Position numbers and translations under genes: made by a program. From Cervus elaphus (taxonomy: Eukaryota > Chordata > Mammalia > Artiodactyla > Cervidae), in NCBI RefSeq assembly GCF_910594005.1, contig NC_057831.1, forward strand, positions 40,754,001-40,818,000: DNA of 64,000 nt, given 5' to 3'. The notes under the pieces were generated by a model. That model was not told the origin of the DNA. It saw nothing but the letters and a program-made list of their open reading frames with translations, and did no database searches. This document shows positions 43,197 through 55,659 of the stretch, piece after piece (positions within the stretch are counted from its first letter, which is position 1; each line of letters opens with the position of its first letter).

Positions 43197-44624
43197 ACAC
43201 ACACATGCACCTCTTAATGCAAAAAAGATGCTTAGACATTCTAAGCAGTTAGCAAAAACATAAATGCAGATTTTTAACTCATTAAATTCATTGAAATGAT
43301 TAATACTAGTCACAATATTGTACATGTTGAGGTACAAATGCTTCCCACAAATCATGTCAATATGGGTCCATAATGTCATATTTAACTAAACAGTATAGTT
43401 GGAAAGATCCATAACACTTTAATCCTAAATTTTCTAACGGCACTATAGAAAAATCAAGGACAGCAAATCAATGTCTCTAAGATAGATACAAGTAGCTCTT
43501 CCTTCTAATTTGACTTTTAGTAACTGATGCTTTAGGCTGACACACAGTGTGAAATACTGTCCTTGAAGACAGGCAACTCGGTCTGCCTCTAGACACTTTT
43601 ATTTATTAGAGACCGAGTCAGGAAAATCTGAAGTTAAAATTTATCACAGCAGCTGAGGGGCTATATCTTGCTAAAGAAAATTAATTTTATGCCAGTTTGG
43701 TAGACATTGTCTGATACCTTTCCATAAATAACCAATTTGACCACATCAAAATACTGCCTAAGATAATTTTTTTGAGTTTGCATATTTTGAATGCAAATTC
43801 AAAATAGTATCATATAAATATTAAAGTCTCATACCATGTGCCAATTTGACAGTAATGCAATAGTCAAATGTTTGTTACATTTGTCAAGAATTTCATAACT
43901 TAGAAGCTTGCAGGCTGAATGAATGGTGAGATATGTAAAATATCGCTTTAAGGCAAATATCCCTTGATGTTTGTAACAGAAACTCCAGCCATCCTTTTCA
44001 ACCTTACAGAAACATCTAATTAAGAACTTAAATTACTTGAGGTCATCAAGAACATGCTCTTTAAATAAAACATAATCCCTCTATAACTCACACTAACTAG
44101 GCTTCACCCCAAATACAGTGGGAATAAAATTTTAATCCTGAAAATCCTTAGCATCACTCATTTCAATTTCACAAATGTCTGTTGATGCTTTAGTTTGATC
44201 CTTAATGCCTTCTCTTCCTAGGGATCTTAGAGTTTTATTGGAGAGAGAATGAACTTTTAGGAGATAAAAATGAAAAAAAAAAACAAAACGCTTTATTCAA
44301 AGGCTGATTCTGTGTCCTCCTCTATCATTCAGAACTCTTTACACGGTATTGAAATTATTAGATTCTCTGGCTCTTCCAGGTCTCCATTAAATGAAATAGA
44401 GGGCTATTTACGAAACCCCAACCATCCTATTTCAGACATCTACTATGACTAAATATTATAAAAGGCACATTATAAATACTGTCTTGTATAAATTTCTTAA
44501 GAATCATTTATCAAGGAAGAAACTAACTCAGAAATGTTTTAGTGCACTCAAGATCTGAAGTCTAAAAACTAATGGAATGTGTCTGTGAACCTGGTCTGTC
44601 TGAACACCAAGGCCACAATACACT
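43197..44624. other. Unassigned intron
   Basis: About 1.4 kb, AT-rich, no repeat family recognised. Short open frame at 44270-44452 has no known product. Confidence 0.5.
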
Positions 44625-44728
44625 ATTTATATTTCATTCATCTCTGTCTCTCCAGCATCATACTTGATGAGTAACATTGGCTGTTTAATACATATTTGTT
44701 AAATGAATGAATCAGTCAATGTTGGTTG
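44625..44728 (+). mobile_element. L2 3'-end fragment
   Basis: tctctccagcatcatacttg, tttaatacatatttgttaaa and tgaatgaatcag. Confidence 0.65.
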
Positions 44729-45162
44729 AATTCCAAAGGAGAAAGGAAGACTCCTTGTTAATGAATAAATCATGACTTTTTCAAGGTTTCCAAAAACAGT
44801 TAGCATTTCCTTGGGATAATCTGAAATGCCAGATCCTAGCAAACCTATCTGTCAATTGGAGAAAAGGACATTCAGAAAACTGAGCCTTGAAAACTTGCTG
44901 AGCTGTCAGTTCCTTATTCAATGGCCGTTGGTGTTAGGCTGCTGATTACCGGGAGTTGTGGGAGCAGTAGGGAACCCAGCATTGTCAACAAACTTTAATA
45001 GTCTGAGGTAACAGTGCTCTTAGAGTATACTCAGTTTGTAAGGAACAGATTAAAGTTATGGAATTGAGATAAGATATCCTTACAGAGAGAACACAATATT
45101 GTGTTCTCAGGCTAAAATTTCATAGGAAACTTGTGCAAATGGTTTTCTGGATAAGATAAACT
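44729..45162. other. Unassigned intron with a palindrome
   Basis: Contains the 22-bp palindrome at 45087; nothing else recognised. Confidence 0.5.
45087..45108. repeat. Perfect 22-bp palindrome
   Basis: gagaacacaat followed directly by attgtgttctc, an exact self-complement with no loop. It contains AGAACA and TGTTCT half-sites 8 bases apart, not the 3 of a steroid-receptor element. Confidence 0.97.
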
Positions 45163-45361
45163 GTTGTTGTAGAGTCACTAAGTCATGTATGACTCTTTTG
45201 GACTCCATGGACTGTAGCAGGCCAGGCTCCTCTGTCCATGGGCAGAATACTGGAGTGGGTTGCCACTTCCTTCTCCATCAGATCTTTCTGACTCAGAGAT
45301 CTAACCTATGTTTCCTGCATTGTAGGCAGATTCGTTACTGCTGAGCTGCCAGGGAAGTCCA
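45163..45361 (-). mobile_element. Bov-tA SINE
   Basis: agagtcactaagtcatgtat to the head gagctgccagggaagtcc; a short deletion after gtccatggg. Confidence 0.93.
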
Positions 45362-45639
45362 AGGGAAATTATGGATCCTATCTTATGCTCTGTATGAGTA
45401 AGGCCACTGATTTCGGCATGACCTCAGGATCCCAGGTGTATAGAGCCAAGCAGGACAATTTGTCTAATGGATGTTTTTTTATAACCAAGATAGATCCGAG
45501 GTTCATGTAGGCTTCTGGGGACAGCTGAAAAAGTTTGAACTTCTTGTTAATGATGATAGCAACACATGCCTTTTTGGGAGTACTTTACAAAGCACAACCC
45601 AATTTGATCATCAAAACAGACCTTGTAAAATAAGCTGAA

Positions 45640-45795
45640 AGGGTATACTGCAGCACAAGGAACATAGCCAGTATTTTATAAGTGTAAATGGAGTATGACC
45701 TTCAAAAAATGCAAATCACTGTCATAAGCTTGAAACTCATATAACACTCTACACCAACTATATCTCAATTTTTAAAAAAAGTTTGAAAAGTAAAA
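45640..45795 (+). mobile_element. L1 3'-end fragment
   Basis: actgcagcacaaggaacata, taacactctacaccaactat and an A-rich end. Confidence 0.75.
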
Positions 45796-45944
45796 CAAAC
45801 AAAATCCAGTCCTGAGATATACATGTTTGGTATTATATTTTGCAAATAAGAACATTTAAGAAAGGGAATGTACCGCTCAATTGCCATCTAGCTGAGACGC
45901 TATTCCAAGCCTTCTCACACTGCTTCCTCTTTTCTGTTCTAGCT

Positions 45945-46095
45945 ACTTAAAATGGTACTCAGACTATCAGCCTCATCTGGGAGCTTGTTAGGAATGCAGA
46001 CTCTTGGGAACCACCCCTGAGCTACTGAATCATAATTTGCATTTTAATAAGATCTTCAGGTGATTTGTATGCACATTAAATTGTGAAAATCACAG
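45945..46095 (+). mobile_element. MER5A (hAT-Charlie) fragment
   Basis: cagcctcatctgggagcttg, ttaggaatgcagactcttgg and gatcttcaggtgatttgtat match MER5A. Confidence 0.85.
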
Positions 46096-46269
46096 TATAC
46101 ATCATGTCACATTAGTCATCTAGAATGCCTCTACTTTGAAAATCTCATCTGGAGTCCATATGAAGGAGGGGTTAGGGGAGGGCACTATCATTAAAAATAA
46201 GCTGGCAATCTCTGAATCTTCTCAAAACATAACCAGTTTTAAATACTGACTGCACCAATAATGTAGATT

Positions 46270-46517
46270 TATTTAGTATGCATGCGTGCATGCTGAGTCA
46301 CTTCAGCCATGTCTGGCTCTTTGTGACCCTATGGACTATAGCCTGCCAGGCTCCTCTGTCCATGGGTTTTTTTCAGGCAAGAATACTGTAGGGGGTTGCC
46401 ATGCCCTTCTCCAGGGGATCTTCCCCACCCAGGGATCGAATCTGGGTCTCTTATGTCTCCCGAATTGGCACGTGGGTTCCTTACAGCTAGTACCACCTAG
46501 GAAGCCCATATTTAGTA
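46270..46517 (-). mobile_element. Bov-tA SINE with 9-bp target-site duplication
   Basis: Element 46279-46508 flanked by tatttagta at 46270-46278 and 46509-46517. Confidence 0.95.
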
Positions 46518-46524
46518 ATGGTTA

Positions 46525-46722
46525 AGATAATAGACTGTGAGTCCTGTTTTACCATTTCCTGTGTGGCTTTGGGAACACTCCCTAACTCTTGAGGCTTCAG
46601 TTTCTCATCTGGAAATGAGGATAATAAGCACACCACTCTCAGGAGGCTGTTGTGAAGGTCAAAGGAGCTGAGGACTCTGAGCTGGTGCATGGTGAGCATG
46701 CAGCAATGCTCATTATTTTAAG
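46525..46722 (+). mobile_element. MIR SINE
   Basis: ctgtgtggctttgggaacac, ggcttcagtttctcatctgg, aaatgaggataataagcaca and gaggctgttgtgaaggtcaa. Confidence 0.9.
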
Positions 46723-47459
46723 GGTGATTCACAACAGAGATTTACTCCATATTACCAAGGAAAACTTTAAAATAGGTTCTCTTGGTTTTTCATTAAGTTA
46801 ATCCTTTGAACTCTCCCAGAGACTCACTTCATGTTAACTCTGCCCTATGCAATTCTGTCAGGGGCACAAGGTCATTGTGAGTTTCAAAAAATTATCCCAG
46901 AAAGAACCCTTGATACATTTCCTAGACTTTTCCTCTCAAGGATTATTCATTTTATCCATATTCTGATCCTAACAGGCCAGCATCATTAGGTAATGGAAAG
47001 CTTGAGCTCCTACTTTTGCGGGGGACCTGCAAGTCTGGCCTTTAGAGAACCTGATAAACTTTAAAAAATTGTTTTTCTTTAAATCTTTGGAACAGCTGAA
47101 AGGAAGTTCAGATGAGTTCTCTTCTCTAGGGGTCTGGAGAGAAGAGGATGAAAGAGAGTAGTCAATGCTGAGCTCCTGGAAGACAGAGGTAAGCTGCAGA
47201 AATTGAGTTTTAGGGGAAGGAGCCGTTCACAGCAGGGTTAGCTGAAAACGAGGAACCATGGGGTCCTCAGTTCAGTCCCCTGGCCCCACCCTGCTGGTGC
47301 ATTGGAGCATTTTAAGTTAAGGAATTAATTTATCTTAAATCAATTGGATCTGCCCCTCTGGTATGTGTAGAGGTAATATAAATACTGAACTTTCATTCCA
47401 ATGAGCTAATGAACATGAAAAATGCTTTATCAAAACATATTGAATAGCAGTGAGTTATT
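46723..47459. other. Unassigned intron
   Basis: Nothing recognised. Confidence 0.5.
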
Positions 47460-47658
47460 AAAATAACCAACAAGGACCTACTGTAAAGCACAGGAGAATA
47501 TACTCAATATCTTTTAATTACTTATAATGGAAGAGAATGAAAAAAAGAATATATATTTACATATATTTGTATAGCTGAATAACTTTGCTGTACATCTGAA
47601 ATGAATACAACATTGTAAATCAACTATATTTCAACAAAATTTTTAAAAACAAAAAAGA
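47460..47658 (+). mobile_element. L1 3' end with A-rich tail
   Basis: caaggacctactgtaaagca, cagctataatggaagagaatg-like words, ttgctgtacatctgaaatga and tcaactatatttcaacaaaa, then an A-rich end. Confidence 0.85.
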
Positions 47659-48384
47659 AGTGAGTTGGTGTTAGTTACCAATAGCTAACATTGTTTCTCA
47701 TATGTGAAGAATTTCCTAGCTTCAGTTTGTGTGGTGTGTAATTTAAAATTAGGTATCATAAACCACTAGGGTAAAAGTATATGCGGTTATGAGGCTAATA
47801 CCACTCTGCTGTTCCTGGATGCAGAATCATTGGTCTTTAAAGACTAACAAATCCATAAAAGGCAGATTGAAAACAAGGATCCCAAAACGCTGCAAACTGT
47901 CAAGGGCATACAATGAACTTAACAAAGCAAAATGAAACGAATGGCGTATCTTCATTCTTACTTTTCCTACTGAAGAACAATCCTATATCTTTCTCTGATT
48001 GTTATTTCGCACTATTATTTGACTTGACACTTCCAACACCTCACTGATTTCCACTGGGCAAATATTAAGAGGAGACTGGCCAGGATTAAAGCTGGTCTTC
48101 TCATCTTAAAGGATCATTCAGTCCACCTTCTATTCCTCATGTTACAGGAAAAAAGCAATTTTTTTCTTCATGTAAACTTAAAGACATAAATAAAAAATCA
48201 TGGGTCACAGATTTTTACCAACTCTCCAAAGTTAATTTTTAAAAAATTTTCAAATGTAAAATAACTACTTGTCTTTAAAATATGAAGTAAAACCACATCA
48301 ATCTTTAAACACATTTCCATATACATATATATATAGTTTAATTCCTCTATTTTTTTTTTTTTTTGCTGACACTGTGATGCCCGC
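47659..48384. other. Unassigned intron
   Basis: T run at 48351-48364. Nothing recognised. Confidence 0.5.
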
Positions 48385-48840
48385 CTGGTGTTCTTTCTTT
48401 TTTTAATTAAACTTTTTATTTTGTTTTGGAGAATAGCCTATTAACAATATTGTGATAGTTTCAGGCGGACAGAAAAAGGACTCAGCCATACATATACATA
48501 TATCTATTCTCCCCCAAACTCTCCTCCCATCCAGGCAGCCACATAACATTGAGCAAAGTTCCCCGTGCTCTACAAGTAGGTCCTTGGTGGTTTTCCATTT
48601 TAAATATAGCAGTGTGTTCATATCAATCTCAAATTCCCTAACTATCCCTTCTCCCACTACTCCCCACACCTTGCAACTATAAATTCTTTCTCTAAGTATG
48701 TGAGTCTCTTTCCGTTTTGTAAATAAGTTCATCTGTATCATGTTTTTTTATTTTTTATTTATTTATTTATTTATTTTGTATCATGTTTTTAAATTACACA
48801 TGTAGGGGATGCCATTTGATGTTTCTGCTTCTCAAATTTC
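48385..48840 (-). mobile_element. L1 3' UTR fragment
   Basis: Reverse ruminant-type L1 3' UTR: ccgtgctctacaagtaggtc, cttggtggttttccatttta, aatatagcagtgtgttcata and ccctaactatcccttctccc. Confidence 0.85.
48734..48790 (-). mobile_element. Tail-only retroinsertion candidate
   Basis: The 14-bp repeat tgtatcatgttttt occurs at 48734-48747 and 48777-48790, flanking 29 bases of TTTA repeat. In minus sense this is a pure (AAAT)n tail with target-site duplication. Confidence 0.7.
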
Positions 48841-49489
48841 GAAGGAACTGAGAGTCATCTTCAAATTATTTTAAAATAGTTGATGCTTAGTTTCACCTAC
48901 ACTATCATTCACGTGTGGCTTCTTTCTTGGCTAAATTTGAAAGATTTGCCTCTGTTTTTCATTAACTTCTTAAAATTTATTTCTCTCTTCAACCTCATTG
49001 AGCTCTTTCTTTTGAATTTTGTCTTTTTTCCTTCTACCGATGAGTGCCTTTAATCATATTTTATTTTTTCTTTTATTGTTTTATATGAGCATTTCTTTTG
49101 TCCAGTTTCTCACAAATTTTCAACATATTTCATTCTGTTTGAAAAGTTTTGGCTCATTATTTTATTCTTTCTTCAGTTTTTATAACTTACAATCATCAAT
49201 ACTTTTAAATTCCACCTTGATTTTATTTTTCCTGTTAAGACCAGGCTTTTAACCAGTTAAATTGCTCTCATTTATGTTGAGTTTTGGCTTGTTTGTAGCA
49301 CTTTAACTCAGTTTTCATCATGCTAAAAAACTTTAAGTTAATCTTGTTTTGCCCACTGTCGTGTTTACCTTTAACTCTTCATTTACAACAGTAGTCAGAG
49401 AAAGTGGTCATAAGAGTGGCATCTGGTCATGGAACCTATGATCTAAACAATGGAGCTTATAATGGGGCAACATTACCTCCCTTCTTTGG
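48841..49489. other. T-rich unassigned intron
   Basis: Strongly T-rich on the plus strand, which opens a frame at 49019-49252. May be a reverse old L1; not resolved. Confidence 0.45.
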
Positions 49490-49610
49490 TTTGTTTTCCT
49501 TCCAGAATACAAGCTTTGTGAGAGTAGTGGCCCATACCTGTTTTGATCTTGTTGTATCTCCATTGTTGGGCTCATCAGAGATACTTAATTAAAGTTTGTG
49601 AAGAGTAATA
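49490..49610 (+). mobile_element. L2 3'-end fragment
   Basis: ccagaatacaagctttgtga, gatcttgttgtatctccatt and agagatacttaattaaagtt. Confidence 0.65.
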
Positions 49611-49654
49611 ATGATTCATAAGGATTACTAAGGATTATGTGACTCTATTCACAA

Positions 49655-49811
49655 TGACAACAATTTATTAGCACTATGTATCAGACATTCTCCTGAGAAC
49701 TTTCCACCCATTAACTCACTTAATCTTCACAACAACCATATGAGGAAGTCTTGCCCTGGTTAGTAAGTGGTAGAGTTCAACTCTTGGACTTGAACTCTTA
49801 TAATCTATTGC
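49655..49811 (-). mobile_element. MIR SINE
   Basis: ttattagcactatgtatcag, ttaactcacttaatcttcac, aacaaccatatgaggaagtc and gttagtaagtggtagagttc. Confidence 0.88.
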
Positions 49812-50022
49812 TGGGTTTCCCAGGTGGCACAGTGGTAAAGACTCCACCTGCCAATGCAGGAGACTCCAGAGACAAGAGTTCGAACCCTGGGTCGGGAAGA
49901 TCGTCTGGAGTAGGAAATTGCAACTCACTCCAGTATTCTTGCCTGGAAAATTCCATGGACAGAGGAGACTGTTGGGCTAAAGTCCATGGGGTCACAAAGA
50001 GTAGGACACGACTGAGTGAGCA
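49812..50022 (+). mobile_element. Bov-tA SINE
   Basis: Head gggtttcccaggtggcacag, B-box gttcgaaccctgggtcggg, end cacgactgagtgagcacac. Inserted at or near the end of the MIR before it. Confidence 0.95.
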
Positions 50023-50043
50023 CACACACACACACACACACAC
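50021..50043 (+). repeat. (CA)n microsatellite
   Basis: Perfect CA run at the SINE tail. Confidence 0.93.
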
Positions 50044-50045
50044 AA

Positions 50046-51234
50046 CCTGTTGCCAGCACACAGCCCTTAAGATCACTTGCTCATCTGGCCCATCATGAAC
50101 CAACTGGTCAGTGAGAGGAAGGTACAGTGGAAAAGGATAGCTTTAAACAGACCTTTCTGCAATTATACCTAAGACACAACTAAGGTATGCATCCTGTCAT
50201 AAATCAACGTAGGCTAGCTCAAGAAAGAAAGAAAAGCCTGGAACTTATCTAGAAAATTCATGACAAGCTGGCATTACTTTCATTGAAAAAGCAAACTGCT
50301 TTGAGTAGGTTCTCAACTCCTTCCTGCTCTGAGGCAGTCCTTGTAGTCTCACTCTATTAGATGAGCAATTTTAAATCAAACACCGCAGGTGGTGCTGGGC
50401 TCTCCTTGATGGGCTCCTCTCAGTTTGCCAAAGATTTATGGAAGCAGTATTTTAAAGAATTGCATTTGCCCACTGAGCTAATTTTCTTCTCAGAATTCCA
50501 TCATTCTTTAGGCCTAAGAGTAAATATAGAATGAAGAACTGAATCAAGTTAGAACTTTCTACATTTCTGTATGTGATATATTACCCTTCTTTAGTAGAAT
50601 AACTCCCAGCTCTCATAGTCAAGCTGTTCACCCAGACTTGAGATTCAAGAGTTGAGAGGAAGTTTTCATATATGCTTAATTTTATAGGGTGTTATTGTTT
50701 TATTGATTTTCTAGGATACTGCTGGTTTAAGACTACACTGTTTGAAATCCTTGCCCAATCTTACAGACGTCAAAGCTTTGAAACTGTTTGTCAGTTATGC
50801 AATGATGACTCAGAAGTTGTCTGTAATTTTCTGGAAAAAAAACACTGTGGCTTTCATATTATCTTTTAAGGCAAGTGCTTATATTTTATTATTTATTAAG
50901 TTATATATTTCTAAAACTAATATAAAAGTATCTAGCTAATGCACGGCATTGAAACAACTCATCTATTTCTCTAGCACTCTTGATTACAGAGCCCTTAACA
51001 AAAACTATGTTTAATTAAGCCTCAATTGTTTTTTTAAATCCTGATTAGAAAATGTTGAACTAATAATATAATCTTAAATTATCAAATTTCAAAATATATG
51101 AACTTTATGCAAGAACTCTTGCTTCAAATTCAATTTCATTTCTGTCTAAACATATCTATGAGGTTGTAATTCTCCTCATGATTATCCTCTAGTCATTGGA
51201 TTTAGCAATAGACAGTAGTCAGAGGGTGTTTTAG
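50046..51234. other. Unassigned intron
   Basis: About 1.2 kb; AT-rich with no repeat family recognised. Confidence 0.5.
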
Positions 51235-51286
51235 GAAGAAGGAGAAGGAGGGGAAGGGGAGGGGAGGAGGAGGAGGAAGGAGTTAT
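51235..51286 (+). repeat. G-rich (GGA)n repeat
   Basis: Contains gaggggaaggggaggggagg: three runs of four G and several GG, so a two-layer quadruplex is conceivable. Confidence 0.8.
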
Positions 51287-51412
51287 CTTTGGAAGAATGT
51301 GTTTAAGGAAAACATTTTTTCAGCACAACTCTAATATATTGGGTGAAGTCATTAGAATTTAAAAATAAAAAATATTCCCTTGGCTGACACAGCATTCTAC
51401 ATATAGGAGGTA

Positions 51413-51800
51413 TATTTGTTGACTAGGGGTGTTATAATAAAATACCAGACTGGGTTGTTTATAAAGAATAGAAATATATTTTCTTACAAATCTGGAGGTT
51501 TGAGGTATGAGGTCAAACAGTTAACAAGTTGTTTTTTTTTTTCCTGAGCCTCTCTCCTTGGCTTGCAGATGGCTGCCTTCTTACTGTGTCATCACATGGC
51601 ATTCCTCTGTGATAGAAAATCTCTATGTGTCTCTTTCCCTTCTTACAAAAACACATATCATACTGGATTAGGACTCCATCCTAATAGACTTTTCCCTTAA
51701 TCATGGCTTAAAGCACCTCATTACCAAATACAAATACAGTCACATTCTGAGAAAGGACTGGAAATGTGGTTAAAGGATTTAACTTACAAATTTTGCAAAG
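51413..51800 (-). mobile_element. MLT1 (ERVL-MaLR) solitary LTR
   Basis: Reverse MLT1: aataaaataccagactgggt, gcctctctccttggcttgca, gatggctgccttcttactgt and aaatacagtcacattctgag in order. Confidence 0.85.
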
Positions 51801-51989
51801 AATATAATACAGCCAATTAAGAGGAGGCTTTTCATAAATGTTTGCTGATTCCAAGAGGTAAATGACTATCAACTGGGCATGAATGTGATCATGAGGACTG
51901 CTATTCAACATTGTCTGTTGGGGTGGTGGCAAATGGAACTTGTTAATGTTCTTCTGGCCATGTGAAGCTTCATGTCCCCCTTCCCAGTC

Positions 51990-52470
51990 AGTCCCTTCCT
52001 TCTTCTTGTCTGAGTTATTACAGTAATGTTATAACTGGTGACCCAGACTCGTCTATATTTCACACTTCCATGAGACCAGTCTTTCTACAACATAATTTCA
52101 ACATAACAAGACCGCATTCATTCACTAATCTATGCTTCAGAGTGTGTGAACTCCACTAAAACAAGAGATTCTAGAGTGAAATCTTTTCAATGTTCTCATT
52201 GCTTACCATATAAATTCCAAATTCCATAAAATGGTATCCAAGGTCATTTAGTATCTAGACCTTATCCACTTTTCAGTGTCCCTTCCACAAATTTCCCTGT
52301 TGTTGTATTCACATAAGGATATTTTTTCCTCTTCTAAACATATTTTGCACTTTACAACCATCACGTCCTATACTCTCGCTTTTCATCTTCTTCTTAACCT
52401 GTAAGAAACCTACACATCCTTCCACTCTAGCCTTAGATCTTTACCATTGCATACTATAATGAGGCTTTGT
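51990..52470 (+). mobile_element. L2 LINE fragment
   Basis: taaattccaaattccataaa, atggtatccaaggtcattta and tctagaccttatccactttt, in L2 order. Confidence 0.7.
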
Positions 52471-52979
52471 GGATCTGTAGGTTGAAGGAAAAGGATAATT
52501 TAAATGTTTCTAGATTGTGTGTCTGGGGGGAATGATGGAGGGCTCATTCACTGGAGATAGTAAGGCAAAAGACAGGGTTTGTTATATTGGGGATGTTGAG
52601 TTCAGCTTTGGAAGCTCCATGGAAACATATGGATCTGATTTGTTTACTGCTGAATCTTTGGTATCTAGAAGAGTTTTTGCCATACAGAAAAACTCATTTG
52701 ACTGAATGAGTATATGCTTATAGACCATGGTAAGAAAAAAAATGATGCTATCTTAGAAATCATTAAGATCTAGTAAGAACCCATTTATTCCAATATAACA
52801 AAGTCCCAGAACCACAAAAAGAATAAAGCTTACTCTTGAGATTCATTATAATGAAGACTGGGTTGTAAATATTAACATAGGCTAAAATTGAAGTGATTTA
52901 TTTTGTAATTATGTAAATTAAAATAATTTTTAATGTATTTTTCAGTCAATTAGCATAGAATAGTCAAGAATTTTGACTA
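52471..52979. other. Unassigned intron
   Basis: Nothing recognised. Confidence 0.5.
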
Positions 52980-53145
52980 AATATTTGGAAGCCCTAAGTT
53001 TGACTGTCGATCTACTAGATTTGCAACTTTGGTTAAGTTACTGAAGAGATATCCTCAAATTTATATAAAATGCAGTCAGATAATACACCTACCACTTGTG
53101 ATTACTGATTATGAAAAATCAAATAATAAACATTGAAGCACATTA
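52980..53145 (+). mobile_element. MIR SINE, decayed
   Basis: caactttggttaagttactg, tcctcaaatttatataaaat and gataatacacctaccacttg. Confidence 0.6.
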
Positions 53146-53934
53146 AAAAATGAAAATGTCATTGGATATTAAATATAGCCATGATAACCATGATAACATA
53201 GTTTTGCTGAGTAAACTCTATTGACAAATTCAAGTAGGAAACACATTATTTATTTAAAAGTATATTAATTAAGAATTTAAGAGAGATTGTTAGTTTGATA
53301 ATTCAGAGATACAACAATTCACTTTGGCTTTTCTCTTTGTGCTGTTGTTAGAATTTAAGGAAGTAAAAATAAATTAAATTTCTTTGACTAACTGACTGTT
53401 AACCAAAGTTTCAACATTATTAAGCCAGTTCCTCAAGTATGTTTACTCATAACAACTTTTCCTCATAAATGAGATTCCTATTTAAAATATCATACATTTT
53501 ATAATATTCCTGAGGACCTACTATAGGGTATTAATCTAATTAATGAAATTAGATACAATTGCTTCCTTATATCTATTGGGCATTTTTTCATTTTTTTTGA
53601 AAGTCTAATTGTTTGAATGCTACATATTGTCATTATGGTCTTTCCAGCCTGTTATTGTGCTGAAAACTGATTAAGGTTTGTTTCTACACATGGTTTGAAG
53701 CTCCTCTCAAATATTTATTTATTGTAAAGCTAGTAAGGATTCCCCTCAAATGGATGGATTAAGATTCATACTCAGCCATCTGTTTTCAACAGAGACTAGA
53801 TCAGGGGTAACTTTGCAACTGTGACCAGGTTCTAGGGACGTTTCCTCAGTGAGTTTTTCCCTCACACCTTCTCTTGCAGAACTGACAGTTGCCATTTGTG
53901 ATACTCTTCATATACGTGTGTGTGGCATGCCCAG
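53146..53934. other. Unassigned intron
   Basis: AT-rich, nothing recognised. Confidence 0.5.
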
Positions 53935-54150
53935 CTGTGTTTCTTGGGCAAGTTGCTTAAAATGCTGATCAGGCTCAGCTTCCTCATAAGTAGAGATAAT
54001 ACATATATATCTTAGACAGAGATATTAACGGTGTTTGTCTCATTCAGTTCTTTGAGAGCTTAAACGATACAATTAATTAAAAGTGTTTATTATAGTGCCT
54101 GCTACTTAGTAAACAGCTCACAAATATTTGGTGTTGTTATTATTGGGATA
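53935..54150 (+). mobile_element. MIR SINE
   Basis: cttgggcaagttgcttaaaa, gctcagcttcctcataagta, gagataatacatatat and atagtgcctgctacttagta. Confidence 0.8.
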
Positions 54151-54169
54151 ACTTTAACCACAGCAAATT

Positions 54170-54505
54170 ATGACAACTGATAAGTGGAAACTATCTCATG
54201 CCCACAGTCAGCGATTGAGTAAATTAACTATGATAACTTCAGATGACAAAAATGATATGTAGCAATTAAACATTGTTATAGGAGAACAGAAAAATAGAAA
54301 TGTGCTCTAGATCCACTGATAAGTGAAACAGTAGGCTACAGATAGTATGCTTGTAGAATATACTAGAAAACATCCACCAGAACATTACTAGTGGTTACCT
54401 TTGGATTCTTGCCTTTTATTTTTTGTTTGTCTTACTTTTGTATTTTCTGTTTTCTTCCTAGTTTTTCCTAGAGTGCTATTTATGTACTAAAGAAAACTGC
54501 TTACA
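54170..54505 (+). mobile_element. Old L1 (L1MC-like) 3' end
   Basis: ttgagtaaattaactatgat, gatccactgataagtgaaac and tactagtggttacctttgga, then a T-rich 3' region. Confidence 0.6.
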
Positions 54506-55451
54506 AGAAACCTATAGTCCTTTTCACGCAGTGTACAATACTTCCCATTATTAGACACTCACACAGTGATTGAACTGGCTCTTCATATCACTGTTGGCTC
54601 GCCACCCCAGCAGAGTGAGATTTTATAATGCATACAACCCTCCACTAAGTTCCTTATGCACAAGCACAGAGGACACAGACTACCATCCCATTTAGGAAGC
54701 CCAGTAGGCTCTCCCACTAAAGGGGCTGGGACTCAGGGATGCCAGGAACATTCTCCCATGTTCCCCTTAGTAATTTTGTCAAATAGGACACATTGAATTG
54801 GTCACATTTACACATACTAATTCCAGCCTTCTTTTCCCTTGCCTGCCTCCACTATAAAGACAAAAATATTTATTCACTTCACTAGTCTTCTTTCCATTCA
54901 GGATGGAAGAGGAAGTACAATTTGGGCAGTGAGATGTTTACCAATGTCTATTTTGTTGTTTCCATGGGTGGGTGGCAGTTTGTGCCTTAGGATAAGATGA
55001 CAGTTATGACTAGCACATCATTTCCCTCCCACTTGCCTGACAGTAGGTACCACTGGGCAATTGTAGTTATTTTACACCATGAATGAAAGTCTAAATCATT
55101 CTCTAAATGATGCTTGCCCTGACATTACTGAGGTACTAAATTCATACCAATAAAAACTCTCTGCTTCCAGTCTTCTCATAAAGTGAAAAAATAAACTCCT
55201 ATAGTCTTAAGCAACCACTAAGTTTTTCAATGATTGTAACCTTAAATTATCCCTAGTCAATACATCATTTCTACTTAGTCCCACTGAAATCCAGATCCTG
55301 TTGGGTTTGCAGTTTTTTCAATTATTATTTTGTTATAATCATGCTTTTGTCTCTTTTTAATTTATTCAGATTTCCTGCACTGACTCACTTTCACTTTAAA
55401 ATAGTAAACTTTTCCCCCATCCCTCAAAGACTATTTCTCATTCAAAGAAAA
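54506..55451. other. Unassigned intron
   Basis: Nothing recognised. Confidence 0.5.
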
Positions 55452-55530
55452 GTGAAAGAGTGTGTGTACGTGTGTGTGTGATTGTGTGACTGCATGTGTA
55501 ATTGTGTGTTTATGTGTGTGCAGTATGTTA
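55452..55530 (+). repeat. Degenerate (TG)n array
   Basis: TG runs broken by TAC, ATT and CATG; an old dinucleotide repeat. Confidence 0.85.
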
Positions 55531-55659
55531 AGCGGAGGGGTTTTTGATCATCACATACACTTTTTGTCAAAAGGATATGGCCAAGTAAAACTAATCTTTT
55601 TAAGGCATCATCACCTCTCAGATCTACCTCACTCGGCCTAGTTCACTTCTTTCTCCTCT

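Noticed and set aside
45087..45108. Palindrome as a glucocorticoid/androgen response element
   Set aside because: The half-sites are 8 bases apart, not 3, so it does not fit the known element.
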